Below are positions 1 through 7,810 of a stretch of DNA of 64,000 nt, one piece after another. The position numbers and the translations under genes are program-made. The stretch lies in NCBI GenBank assembly GCA_964627665.1, contig CAZVKG010000011.1, positions 1 to 64,000 of the forward strand, read 5' to 3'. Position 1 is the stretch's first letter; each line of letters begins with the position of its first letter. This DNA comes from UBA1351 sp964627665. Lineage in GTDB: Bacteria > Bacillota > Clostridia > Lachnospirales > Vallitaleaceae. The notes below the pieces were generated by a model, which had not been told where the DNA came from, made no database searches, and saw only the letters and a list, made by a program, of their open reading frames with translations.

Positions 1-117
1 GTATTTTTCTTTGTCAATCATTTGACCTATTTAAAGTATACAGGAAGCTCTCAATTGTTTTTTGTATACATTATACCAAAAAAAGTGTCAGGAACTATGA
101 ACAAAGTGTGAATTTCA

Positions 118-170
118 TAAAAAAACTGCCCTAGGATAAAGCTTAATTTAATCCTACGACAGTTCTTTTG
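118..170 (-). terminator. Rho-independent terminator of the sugar ABC operon
   Basis: On the minus strand a stem (AACTGTCGTAGGAT pairing imperfectly with ATCCTAGGGCAGTT) is followed by a run of seven T. It lies about 30 nt past the stop codon of the permease gene, so it ends the importer operon. Positions 1-117 beyond it hold no gene I can support. Confidence 0.75.
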
Positions 171-201
171 TCATTTTATTATTCTAAAATGAATTTTGTA
201 T

Positions 202-1380
202 CTATGCTTTTTTACTATGCATGTTTCGTGTTTTTACATCAAAGACAACAGCTGCAACAAGAACCAAACCACGGATGATGTATTGATAGGATACACCGAC
301 GTTCATAAGGTCCATTCCTTTTGTCAGTGACATCATAACAAGTGCACCGATGATTGAACCGGTTACTTTACCAATACCACCTGTTGTTGCTGTACCACCG
401 ACAAAGGCGCCTGCAATGGCATCAAGTTCAAATCCCATCCCTGCTGTAGGAGTTGCTGATTGGAGACGTGCGGTGAATAAGATACCGGATAAGCCGGCCA
501 TTAGTCCCATTGAGGCAAATACCAAATAGGTAACAAACTTAACACTGATCCCTGAAAGTTCTGCCGCTTCCGGATTACCACCGACTGCATAAATATGTCG
601 TCCGATAGTTGTATTATTCATAATGAAACTATAAATCAAAACAACAATTGCCACAATAATCGCTGTCCATGATAATCCTTTGAAACTTGCCAACTTCCAT
701 ATAAAGAACATTACCACCACGTATATTACAACAAGTTTAGCAATAAATGCCGGTAACATAGGCACATGTAAATTATAGGATTGCTGCTTTCTTCGCGAAG
801 CAATAGCCATTGCCGTAAACATTATCAATCCAACAACACCAATAACCATTGTCAACACATGTAAACCTTCAACATTCGCAATATCCGGAATATAGCCATT
901 ACCTATTGCATTAAAGTTATCATTGGCGGTAAAAATTGTTGCACTATTGGTTACTCGTATTAACATTCCTCTAAATATTGTCATTGCGGCCAAGGTAGCA
1001 ACAAAAGCTGGAACTTTGAGATTTGCAACTAAGGTTCCTGTCCATCCACCAATAATGATTGCCCCTGAAAGCAATGTAATGATAATTACCAACCATATTG
1101 GTAAGCCATAAGTGGATGTTAAAATAGCTGCAACAGCGCCTAAGAAACCACATACATAACCTATAGATAGGTCAATGTGACGAATAATAATAACTAAGGT
1201 AACACCTACAGACAATACGGCTATATAACCTGTCATGTCGATTAAATCCGATAAAACTCTTGGCGTTAAAAACAACCCATCTGTCAATTGTGTAAAAATA
1301 AGCATAATCAAGGCTAATGCAATATACATCCCATAATCGCGTATGTTTTCTTTGATCGCTTGTGTAATATTATTTAACAT
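202..1380 (-). CDS. mmsB: Multiple-monosaccharide ABC transporter permease (MmsB/XylH type)
   Basis: Membrane permease of a CUT2-class sugar ABC importer. The 392-residue protein is strongly hydrophobic with about ten membrane segments. It carries the family hallmark near residues 255-290 (GRHIYAVGGNPEAAELSGI), the conserved loop of RbsC/XylH/GguB permeases, and near residues 325-345 a glycine-rich ELDAIAGAFVGGT stretch. The ATG follows TTAGGAGGATTAGGAT, a strong ribosome binding site, 13 nt after the ATPase gene. It is the last gene of a binding protein-ATPase-permease operon and is followed by a terminator. The length fits the longer MmsB/GguB/XylH branch rather than the ~320-residue RbsC branch. 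Substrate is not readable from the permease; xylose, arabinose, galactose and glucose are all handled by this branch. Confidence 0.9.
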   Translation of the reverse strand: MLNNITQAIKENIRDYGMYIALALIMLIFTQLTDGLFLTPRVLSDLIDMTGYIAVLSVGVTLVIIIRHIDLSIGYVCGFLGAVAAILTSTYGLPIWLVIIITLLSGAIIIGGWTGTLVANLKVPAFVATLAAMTIFRGMLIRVTNSATIFTANDNFNAIGNGYIPDIANVEGLHVLTMVIGVVGLIMFTAMAIASRRKQQSYNLHVPMLPAFIAKLVVIYVVVMFFIWKLASFKGLSWTAIIVAIVVLIYSFIMNNTTIGRHIYAVGGNPEAAELSGISVKFVTYLVFASMGLMAGLSGILFTARLQSATPTAGMGFELDAIAGAFVGGTATTGGIGKVTGSIIGALVMMSLTKGMDLMNVGVSYQYIIRGLVLVAAVVFDVKTRNMHSKKA

Positions 1381-1392
1381 ATCCTAATCCTC

Positions 1393-2913
1393 CTAAACCG
1401 TTGCCATTTCCATTATTTTTTCTTGCGAAGCTTCTGTAATATCTAATTCACCGGTCAAGCGACCTTCTGCCATAACATAAACACGATCACTCATCCCCAA
1501 TACTTCAGGTAACTCTGAAGAAATCATAATAACGCTCAAGCCTTGAGCTACAAGTTCATTCATAATCGTATAGATTTCATATTTTGCACCGACATCAATA
1601 CCACGCGTCGGTTCATCAAGAATTAAAATATTCGGTTCTACAAACAACCACTTTGCTAAGGCAACCTTTTGCTGATTTCCTCCACTTAAGTTATTGACTT
1701 TTTGTTCAATGGACGGTGTTTTTATATTCATAGACTCTCTATATTTTTCTGCAATTTGTATTTCGCTTCCTTTATTCACAACGATTCCGTTAGAAATAGC
1801 CTTTAAATTTGCAACAGTAATATTTTGCTTTATATCCTGCATGAGGATTAATCCATTCCCTTTTCTGTCTTCAGAAACATAAGCTAAACCGTGATTAATC
1901 GCTTGTTTAGGTTGGGTGAATTTCACTTGCTTGCCTTTAATGAACATTTCTCCCGTAATCATATAATTTCTAGAATTTCCAAAAATACTATGGGCAAATT
2001 CAGTACGACCGGCCCCCATTAGTCCTGCTAAACCAACAATCTCACCTTTTCGGACTTTGAAATCTGCTTGTTTAACAACATGTCGACCCAATTTTCGATC
2101 AAATGCAGACCAATCTCTTACTTCTAATTGAACTTCTCCGATATTTTTCTCAAGACGTTTTGGAAAAATATCATTAATCTCACGTCCAACCATATATTTA
2201 ATTATATCACGCTCGTTAATTTCACCTTTATCGGCACTTAATGAGCAGATTGTTTTACCATCTCGTAATACCGTTACGGTATCTGCTACTGCAATAACTT
2301 CTTTCAATTTATGGGAAATCATTATAGAAGTTATTCCCTGCTCTTTAAGATCCTTGAGTAACTCCAATAAATTCTCACTATCATCTTCATTTAATGCAGC
2401 TGTCGGTTCATCTAAAATTAATAGTTTTACATCTTTGCTCAATGCTTTTGCTATTTCAACAAGCTGCTGTACACCAACGCCTAAATCAATAATTTTTGTT
2501 GCCGGATGCACATTTTTCACTTTAACTTTTTCTAACATCTTTGACGCTTCTGCGCGCGTCGCATTCCAGCTTATTAGTCCTTTTTTATGTATTTCATGTC
2601 CCATAAAAATATTTTCATACACAGACAAGTCAGGAATCAAAGCTAGCTCCTGATATATTATTGCAATTCCTTTTCTTTCACTGTCACTAATATTTGAGAA
2701 TTTTTGTATCTCATCTTCAAATACAATGTCACCAGAATAATCCCCAATTGGATATACTCCACTTAACACCTTCATTAATGTTGACTTTCCTGCTCCATTT
2801 TCACCAACCAAACAATGTATTTCGCCTTTTTTTACTTGAAAATTCACATTATCCAAAGCTTTTACACCCGGAAATTCTTTGGTTATGTTACGCATTTCTA
2901 ATATATTCGCCAT
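1393..2913 (-). CDS. mmsA: Multiple-monosaccharide ABC transporter ATP-binding protein (MmsA/XylG type)
   Basis: Energising subunit of the CUT2 sugar importer, with two fused ABC domains on the cytoplasmic face. The first domain has Walker A GENGAGKST near residue 40 and Walker B LLILDEPTAALNEDD. The second has the LSGGNQQKVALAKWL signature and ILILDEPTRGIDVG, and a degenerate Walker A (GLMGAGRTEF) as is usual for this family. I place the start at the ATG at 2913, preceded by AGGAG with 7 nt spacing; an in-frame TTG two codons upstream is less likely. About 506 residues, normal for MmsA/XylG/AraG. It lies between the binding-protein gene, from which it is separated by a stable hairpin, and the permease gene. 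Confidence 0.92.
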   Translation of the reverse strand: MANILEMRNITKEFPGVKALDNVNFQVKKGEIHCLVGENGAGKSTLMKVLSGVYPIGDYSGDIVFEDEIQKFSNISDSERKGIAIIYQELALIPDLSVYENIFMGHEIHKKGLISWNATRAEASKMLEKVKVKNVHPATKIIDLGVGVQQLVEIAKALSKDVKLLILDEPTAALNEDDSENLLELLKDLKEQGITSIMISHKLKEVIAVADTVTVLRDGKTICSLSADKGEINERDIIKYMVGREINDIFPKRLEKNIGEVQLEVRDWSAFDRKLGRHVVKQADFKVRKGEIVGLAGLMGAGRTEFAHSIFGNSRNYMITGEMFIKGKQVKFTQPKQAINHGLAYVSEDRKGNGLILMQDIKQNITVANLKAISNGIVVNKGSEIQIAEKYRESMNIKTPSIEQKVNNLSGGNQQKVALAKWLFVEPNILILDEPTRGIDVGAKYEIYTIMNELVAQGLSVIMISSELPEVLGMSDRVYVMAEGRLTGELDITEASQEKIMEMATV

Positions 2914-2946
2914 ATCCAAGCTCCTATCAACTACAATCTAAATTTA

Positions 2947-2977
2947 TAGTAGTGATGGGCTAAGCCCATCACTACTA
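2947..2977 (-). promoter_or_regulatory. Intercistronic hairpin between binding protein and ATPase genes
   Basis: A perfect 15-bp inverted repeat (TAGTAGTGATGGGCT and its complement) with essentially no loop sits 20 nt after the binding-protein stop codon. No T-run follows on the minus strand, so it is not a classic terminator. Such hairpins after binding-protein genes typically protect the upstream mRNA and lower expression of the downstream ATPase and permease; that role here is inferred. Confidence 0.7.
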
Positions 2978-2997
2978 CTATCAAATTTTATGATATC

Positions 2998-4179
2998 TTA
3001 TAGTCCTGTGAATTCAGATGAATCATAGTAACCAGAACCGATAATTGTATCTGATACATTATCTTGAGTTACAGTTATTACAGGAACATCTATTGCAGGT
3101 ACAGCTACAGCACCATTATCATATTCACCATTTGTTTTAATTTCATTACCTTCTAACACTTCTGTTGCTGTTAAAATCGCACCATTTACAAGGTCTCTAA
3201 CGTCTTTAAGAACTGTCATGCTTTGTTTTCCATCAATAACATATTGAATTGAAGGAATCTCAGCATCTTGACCTGTAATAAAGATTTCAACACCATCTTC
3301 TTTTGCAAATTGATCATAGATTGAACGCGCTGTTCCATCGTTTGGTGCTAAAACATAAGTTTTTCCTACTGGTGGAGCTGATGTAATATGAGATTGAGCT
3401 TTTGATAAGGCAACTTCCGGTTTCCAGTCTGTTGTAACTTGCTCAATGATTTCTCCCATTTCTTCACGAGTTAACATTACTTTATCTTTATACTCTACTG
3501 CTTTTGAAGAGTTCATAACATCAAATGTTCCATCAGCAATCTTTGGTTGCAACTTGTTCCAAGCACCTTCAAAGAATAAGAATGCATTGTTATCTGTTGC
3601 TGCACCAGCATATAAGTATAATGCGTTTCCAGTTGTTCCGTCTTCAACTTGATCAACTAAGTATTGTCCTTGAGCTTCTCCAACATTTACGGAATTAAAT
3701 GTAATGTAGTAATCTACAGCATCCGTATTTGTTACAAGACGGTCATATGAAATAACTGTAATTCCTTCTTCTTTGGCCGCTTGAACTGCTGCCGCTGCTG
3801 CATCTCCATCTTGAGGAGTGATGATTAATACATCAATACCTTTAGCAATAAGCGTCTCAACGTTTTGTTTTTCTTTTGCTGAGTCCCCTTGGCTGAAAAG
3901 TACTTCAACGTTATAATTTGTGTTTTCGATTGCAGCTAAGAATCTCGCCTCATCTTGTACCCAACGTGGTTCTTCTTTTGTTGGTAACACGATACCGATG
4001 TCCACACCACCATCTGAACTACTATCTTCTGTCGCCGTATCTTCTGTTGTATCTTCTGTTGAGTCAGCCACGTTAGAATCTGTTGTTGTATCCGCTGGTT
4101 TATCTTGTCCACATCCTACAAATGCAAACACACCAATTACAAGTGTTAATGCAAGTAATACTGATACTAATTTTTTCAT
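2998..4179 (-). CDS. chvE: Sugar-binding lipoprotein of the ABC importer (ChvE type)
   Basis: Extracellular solute-binding receptor that delivers monosaccharides to the MmsAB importer. A lipoprotein signal peptide ends in FAFVGC with the lipidated cysteine at residue 23. An acidic, threonine/serine-rich linker follows (to about residue 60), then a type-I periplasmic-binding fold. Sequences such as VLIITPQDGDAAAAAVQAAK, VISYDRLV, YYITFNSVNVGEAQ and ITGQDAEIPSIQYV are typical of the ChvE/MmsE and XylF group. The ATG is preceded by AACGGAGGTAGAAC. First gene of the chvE-mmsA-mmsB operon. Length 393 is slightly long because of the linker. Exact sugar specificity cannot be told; ChvE-type proteins bind several aldoses. 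Confidence 0.9.
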   Translation of the reverse strand: MKKLVSVLLALTLVIGVFAFVGCGQDKPADTTTDSNVADSTEDTTEDTATEDSSSDGGVDIGIVLPTKEEPRWVQDEARFLAAIENTNYNVEVLFSQGDSAKEKQNVETLIAKGIDVLIITPQDGDAAAAAVQAAKEEGITVISYDRLVTNTDAVDYYITFNSVNVGEAQGQYLVDQVEDGTTGNALYLYAGAATDNNAFLFFEGAWNKLQPKIADGTFDVMNSSKAVEYKDKVMLTREEMGEIIEQVTTDWKPEVALSKAQSHITSAPPVGKTYVLAPNDGTARSIYDQFAKEDGVEIFITGQDAEIPSIQYVIDGKQSMTVLKDVRDLVNGAILTATEVLEGNEIKTNGEYDNGAVAVPAIDVPVITVTQDNVSDTIIGSGYYDSSEFTGL

Positions 4180-4227
4180 GTTCTACCTCCGTTTATCATA
4201 TAGATTATTTTGTTACTAAATTCATTA

Positions 4228-4292
4228 TAAAAAAAAAGAGACTATATAACCATGTCTGTCAAACTTTACTAACATGATTATTTTAATCTCTT
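4228..4292 (-). terminator. Terminator of the beta-mannosidase gene
   Basis: Minus-strand stem AAGAGA...TCTCTT with an inner ATAATCATGT/ACATGGTTAT helix is followed by nine T. It lies about 55 nt past the GH2 stop codon and upstream of the binding-protein gene. The loop contains TTGACA, but no well-spaced -10 hexamer follows, so I do not call a promoter there. Confidence 0.65.
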
Positions 4293-4345
4293 ACAAAAAA
4301 CTTAAATATGTATCTGTATTTTTTTAATACTAAAATTGTGCTATG

Positions 4346-6814
4346 TTAAGAATAATTCAGAGTATTTACAGCATGAATTGCAATATCGCCTTTTATTGCC
4401 TCAACCGTTTGAGCTTTACCAATGACTTCATCAATAATGACTTCTTTTGTTTCTCCTGGTAAAAGATCAAAATAATTATCTTCAAAAACACAATCAATTG
4501 TTTTTGTTACTATACCAACAGCTTTGGCATAGGTATTTGAAGTCACAAGGACAATAAAATTATCTTCCCGCTCTTCCACATCAAACGTAAGTTCCGGTTT
4601 TTTAAAGTTGAAAAACTTATGGCATGTAAACAACAATGAATCTGATGACCTCACCTTATCTTGAGCATTACACAAGCGAAAACTCAAATAAATATTCCGC
4701 TCATCACCGTACTCTTTAAGATAAGGAGCAATTGAAAGTTCAATTTCTTGCTTAGCTTTTAAGGCATCTACTATGACTTCTTTTGTTCCTTGTTCTAGTA
4801 TACCCAAGTCAATATGTCGAAGTTCCCACTCAATCTTTCCGTCAAAGGACTCTAATCGATCATTGGTTAAATATATATAGGCTTTATCTTTTTCTTCATA
4901 AGCGGATAAAAGTAGGGGTGCATAAAAACGTCGTGCATAATAATGCATTGCCTTCCAGCGACCATAATAGTCAATTGAAGCCCAAGAAGCTCCAGGGAAG
5001 TTATCATTCACTTGCCAATAGGTTGAACCCATACACCGTCCGCGATTTCTGCGGAAATGCTCAACAGCACACTTAATGGTCTCCCCTTGAAATACTTGAC
5101 TAATATAGACAATATCTTCTGTGTTATTTGGAAGCATAAATTCACCGGCTACATTCATCATAATCTTCATATTTCCGTTAATTGGATCCGTACATTTATT
5201 ATGGTCTTCCATTACCGCACTAAAAATATTTTGTTCCCCTTTTGTCGCATAGGAGTTAATAGTTTTCATATCCGGAAAGGCCTGCATCCCATATTCACTA
5301 GCAAAGCGGAAATAATGGTCTCTAAATTTTTTATAATGCTCATTCCCATGGAATACTTGCCAATAGTGAACATCCCCTTTATTATCTGCGTTTGGCTCAA
5401 CAAATCCACCTCCTGAACTTGGTGAGGCCGGCCAATAAAACGTCTGCGGATCGTATTCTTCAAGAACATCCGGTATCAATTTTTCATACATTAATAAATA
5501 GTCCATTCGTAGGCGTTCATCTACCGGAATTCCCCAGCTGACAAAACCTTCTTCCATCTCATTGTTACCGCACCAAAGGCCTAAACACGCATGATGACGA
5601 ATACGCTTAATATTATCAATAAACTCTGCGCGAATATTTTCTTCAAAGGATTTCGTCAATCGATAAACACCACAGGCAAACATAAAGTCTTCCCAAACAA
5701 TCAAACCATATTGGTCACACATTTCAAAAAAAGTATCACTAGGATATATCCCGCCACCCCAAACACGAATACAGTTATAATTCGCCTTGGCACAGTCACG
5801 GATAAGCCTTTCTGTCCTCGCATCATCCGGACGACTAATTAAGCCATCTTCCGGAATATAATTGGCGCCCATAGCAAAAATTCGTACACCATTTATAGTA
5901 TAGTCAAAGGTTTCTCCCCATGCATCCGGCTCCCGGAGAATTGTCATTGTTCTTAATCCAATCTCTTTGTCTATTTGATCTAGAATCCTATCGCCATCAA
6001 GTAGTTGAATGGACAGAGTATATAGATTTTGTTCACCGTAACCATTTGGCCACCATAACATTGGGTTTTCAACCACCATGTCAATTTCTCTTGCTTGAGT
6101 TGCATCCACACTTAGGGACTGAATCTGACCACTTGGACTTTGAAGTTTTATGGAAACGGTTAAATTTTCTGCATATAAATGACTTTCAACATCAATGGAT
6201 AAGTATACATGTTTGTTCTTATGCTCTTGACGTACATAAAATGTTTCAAGGCGTCCTTGTGTATATGCATATAGATTTACATCACGCCAGACGCCCATAT
6301 CCGGAAGCTGTGGTCCCCAATCCCATCCAAACATATGATGTCCTTTTCGAATGTACTCATATCCCGGAATCGTGGATGAAACACCCCAAAGCGGATCTTT
6401 TGCCTGTTCCTTTGCAATAAATTTGGTCGGTGACGCAAAATCAATCCGCAAAATATTTTCACCAAGGACAAGATAGGACTTAATATTCAAACGATAGGTC
6501 CGATGCATATTATTTGTCTTAGTAATCTTTTCCCCATTTATATATACCGCTGCAAGTGTGTCTAACCCCATAAATTCTAAGTCGATAAATGCTTCATTTA
6601 GCATCTCTTCTTTGATCTCAAACTTTCGAATGAAACGATATGCGTCATCGGAGAGCTTTGTATACTTCACATCATTCTCACCACAAAAGGGATCTTCAAT
6701 CACCCCATTCTCATATAAAACTTCATACATAGTTGTAGGAACATTGGCTGAATACTCTTGCCCCGTATCACAATTTTCCATCACCCATAAACCATTCAAA
6801 GATTCTCTTAACAT
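4346..6814 (-). CDS. Beta-mannosidase, glycoside hydrolase family 2
   Basis: Retaining exo-glycosidase predicted to remove terminal beta-mannose from manno-oligosaccharides in the cytoplasm (no signal peptide). The order is an N-terminal galactose-binding-like sandwich (about 1-190, with KGHHMFGWDWGPQLP typical of beta-mannosidases), immunoglobulin-like domain (about 195-290), TIM barrel (about 300-600) and C-terminal beta domains. The acid/base is Glu419 in WCGNNE and the nucleophile Glu507 in FASEYGMQAFP, both standard GH2 mannosidase motifs. The 822-residue length is normal. It has its own terminator and is divergent from an AraC regulator 105 bp away, its likely regulator. GH2 beta-galactosidase is the alternative, but the WDWGP and NNE contexts favour mannosidase. 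Confidence 0.88.
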   Translation of the reverse strand: MLRESLNGLWVMENCDTGQEYSANVPTTMYEVLYENGVIEDPFCGENDVKYTKLSDDAYRFIRKFEIKEEMLNEAFIDLEFMGLDTLAAVYINGEKITKTNNMHRTYRLNIKSYLVLGENILRIDFASPTKFIAKEQAKDPLWGVSSTIPGYEYIRKGHHMFGWDWGPQLPDMGVWRDVNLYAYTQGRLETFYVRQEHKNKHVYLSIDVESHLYAENLTVSIKLQSPSGQIQSLSVDATQAREIDMVVENPMLWWPNGYGEQNLYTLSIQLLDGDRILDQIDKEIGLRTMTILREPDAWGETFDYTINGVRIFAMGANYIPEDGLISRPDDARTERLIRDCAKANYNCIRVWGGGIYPSDTFFEMCDQYGLIVWEDFMFACGVYRLTKSFEENIRAEFIDNIKRIRHHACLGLWCGNNEMEEGFVSWGIPVDERLRMDYLLMYEKLIPDVLEEYDPQTFYWPASPSSGGGFVEPNADNKGDVHYWQVFHGNEHYKKFRDHYFRFASEYGMQAFPDMKTINSYATKGEQNIFSAVMEDHNKCTDPINGNMKIMMNVAGEFMLPNNTEDIVYISQVFQGETIKCAVEHFRRNRGRCMGSTYWQVNDNFPGASWASIDYYGRWKAMHYYARRFYAPLLLSAYEEKDKAYIYLTNDRLESFDGKIEWELRHIDLGILEQGTKEVIVDALKAKQEIELSIAPYLKEYGDERNIYLSFRLCNAQDKVRSSDSLLFTCHKFFNFKKPELTFDVEEREDNFIVLVTSNTYAKAVGIVTKTIDCVFEDNYFDLLPGETKEVIIDEVIGKAQTVEAIKGDIAIHAVNTLNYS

Positions 6815-6919
6815 AATAACCTCCTATGCAAATATTATATTCTTATCATAGAACAAAACGGAGGTGCATGCTATAATATAAATGGAAAACAATGCAACAA
6901 ATTTGTCAAAGGAGATCTT
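6815..6919. promoter_or_regulatory. Divergent promoter region between beta-mannosidase and AraC genes
   Basis: This 105-bp AT-rich spacer must hold both promoters. A consensus -10 box TATAAT is at 6872-6877 on the plus strand for the regulator gene; its -35 box is weak. Ribosome binding sites are visible at both ends (AAAGGAGATCTT before the plus-strand ATG, TAGGAGGTTAT before the minus-strand ATG). Confidence 0.5.
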
Positions 6920-7810
6920 ATGAATAGTTTTTTTGAAGATTCAAAATCAATAAAATACTCAAGCGACATGAAGCATTCTTTTTATTGTTTTTATGACGGA
7001 ACAAGCAATAACGCATTACCAATTGATGCCCATTGGCATTACTATATCGAAATTATATATGTGACCAAGGGTAAGGGGCGCATTATCAGCAACGGGTATT
7101 CAATACCGGTTTCAAAAGGTGATATGTTTTATATACTTCCTCGCGATGTCCATTCCATGATAGGGATCGAAGAAGAAGTCTTTGAATATGCTGTGATAAA
7201 ATTTGATCCGGCTCTACTTTTTGATTCTTCGTTTGATGCCTTCCTTTTGAAAAATATGACACCGATTCTAAACCCCGTTCCACCTCAATATAAATATTTA
7301 TGTCAAACAGAACTATCCACTGAATCAAAAAAAGATTACTTAGCAATCATGGACCTTTTTTTATCTAAGCCATATGGTTATGAGCTTTTACTCAAATCCC
7401 ACCTACTTCGACTCATCTTCCGTTTTTTCTCAAAACTGGAACATCAAGGTTTCCAACTTCTAAATAATCCTATGAATGACGTGGATATTTCACCGATTCT
7501 TCAAGCATTCGAATACATTCACGACCATTATGCGACCCAACTGACTGCCAAAGAGATTGCCGAGCATTGTCACATAAGTTATAGTTATTTTTCACGACTT
7601 TTCAAAAAAGTCTCCGGTATTTCTTTTTCAAAATATCTAAACTTTGTTCGTATTACCGAGGCCGAAAAATTACTCCTAAGTCAGCAAAACAGTATAACCG
7701 ATATCGGTTATACTGTGGGCTTTAATGATACCAGTTACTTTATCAAACAGTTTAAATCATTTAAACAGCTCACCCCAAAAGAATATCTAATCACGGTTTC
7801 CCATCACTAA
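6920..7810 (+). CDS. AraC-family transcriptional regulator with cupin sensor
   Basis: DNA-binding regulator, probably of the adjacent beta-mannosidase gene. The N-terminal half (about 1-150) is a cupin-like sugar-sensing domain: AHWHYYIEIIYVTKGKGRI and GDMFYILPRDVHSM are characteristic. The C-terminal ~100 residues form the paired helix-turn-helix of AraC/XylS proteins (LTAKEIAEHCHISYSYFSRLFKK and ITDIGYTVGFNDTSYFIKQF). At 296 residues it is a typical single-component member with no receiver domain. The ATG follows AAAGGAG. Its last 20 bp overlap the 3' end of the convergent deacetylase lipoprotein gene, with no terminator between them. Effector sugar unknown; mannose or mannobiose is a guess from context. 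Confidence 0.88.
   Translation: MNSFFEDSKSIKYSSDMKHSFYCFYDGTSNNALPIDAHWHYYIEIIYVTKGKGRIISNGYSIPVSKGDMFYILPRDVHSMIGIEEEVFEYAVIKFDPALLFDSSFDAFLLKNMTPILNPVPPQYKYLCQTELSTESKKDYLAIMDLFLSKPYGYELLLKSHLLRLIFRFFSKLEHQGFQLLNNPMNDVDISPILQAFEYIHDHYATQLTAKEIAEHCHISYSYFSRLFKKVSGISFSKYLNFVRITEAEKLLLSQQNSITDIGYTVGFNDTSYFIKQFKSFKQLTPKEYLITVSHH

Noticed and set aside
4228..4292. Sigma-A promoter for the chvE operon at the TTGACA inside the terminator loop
   Set aside because: No -10 hexamer lies at 16-18 bp spacing; the nearest TATAAT is about 27 bp away.
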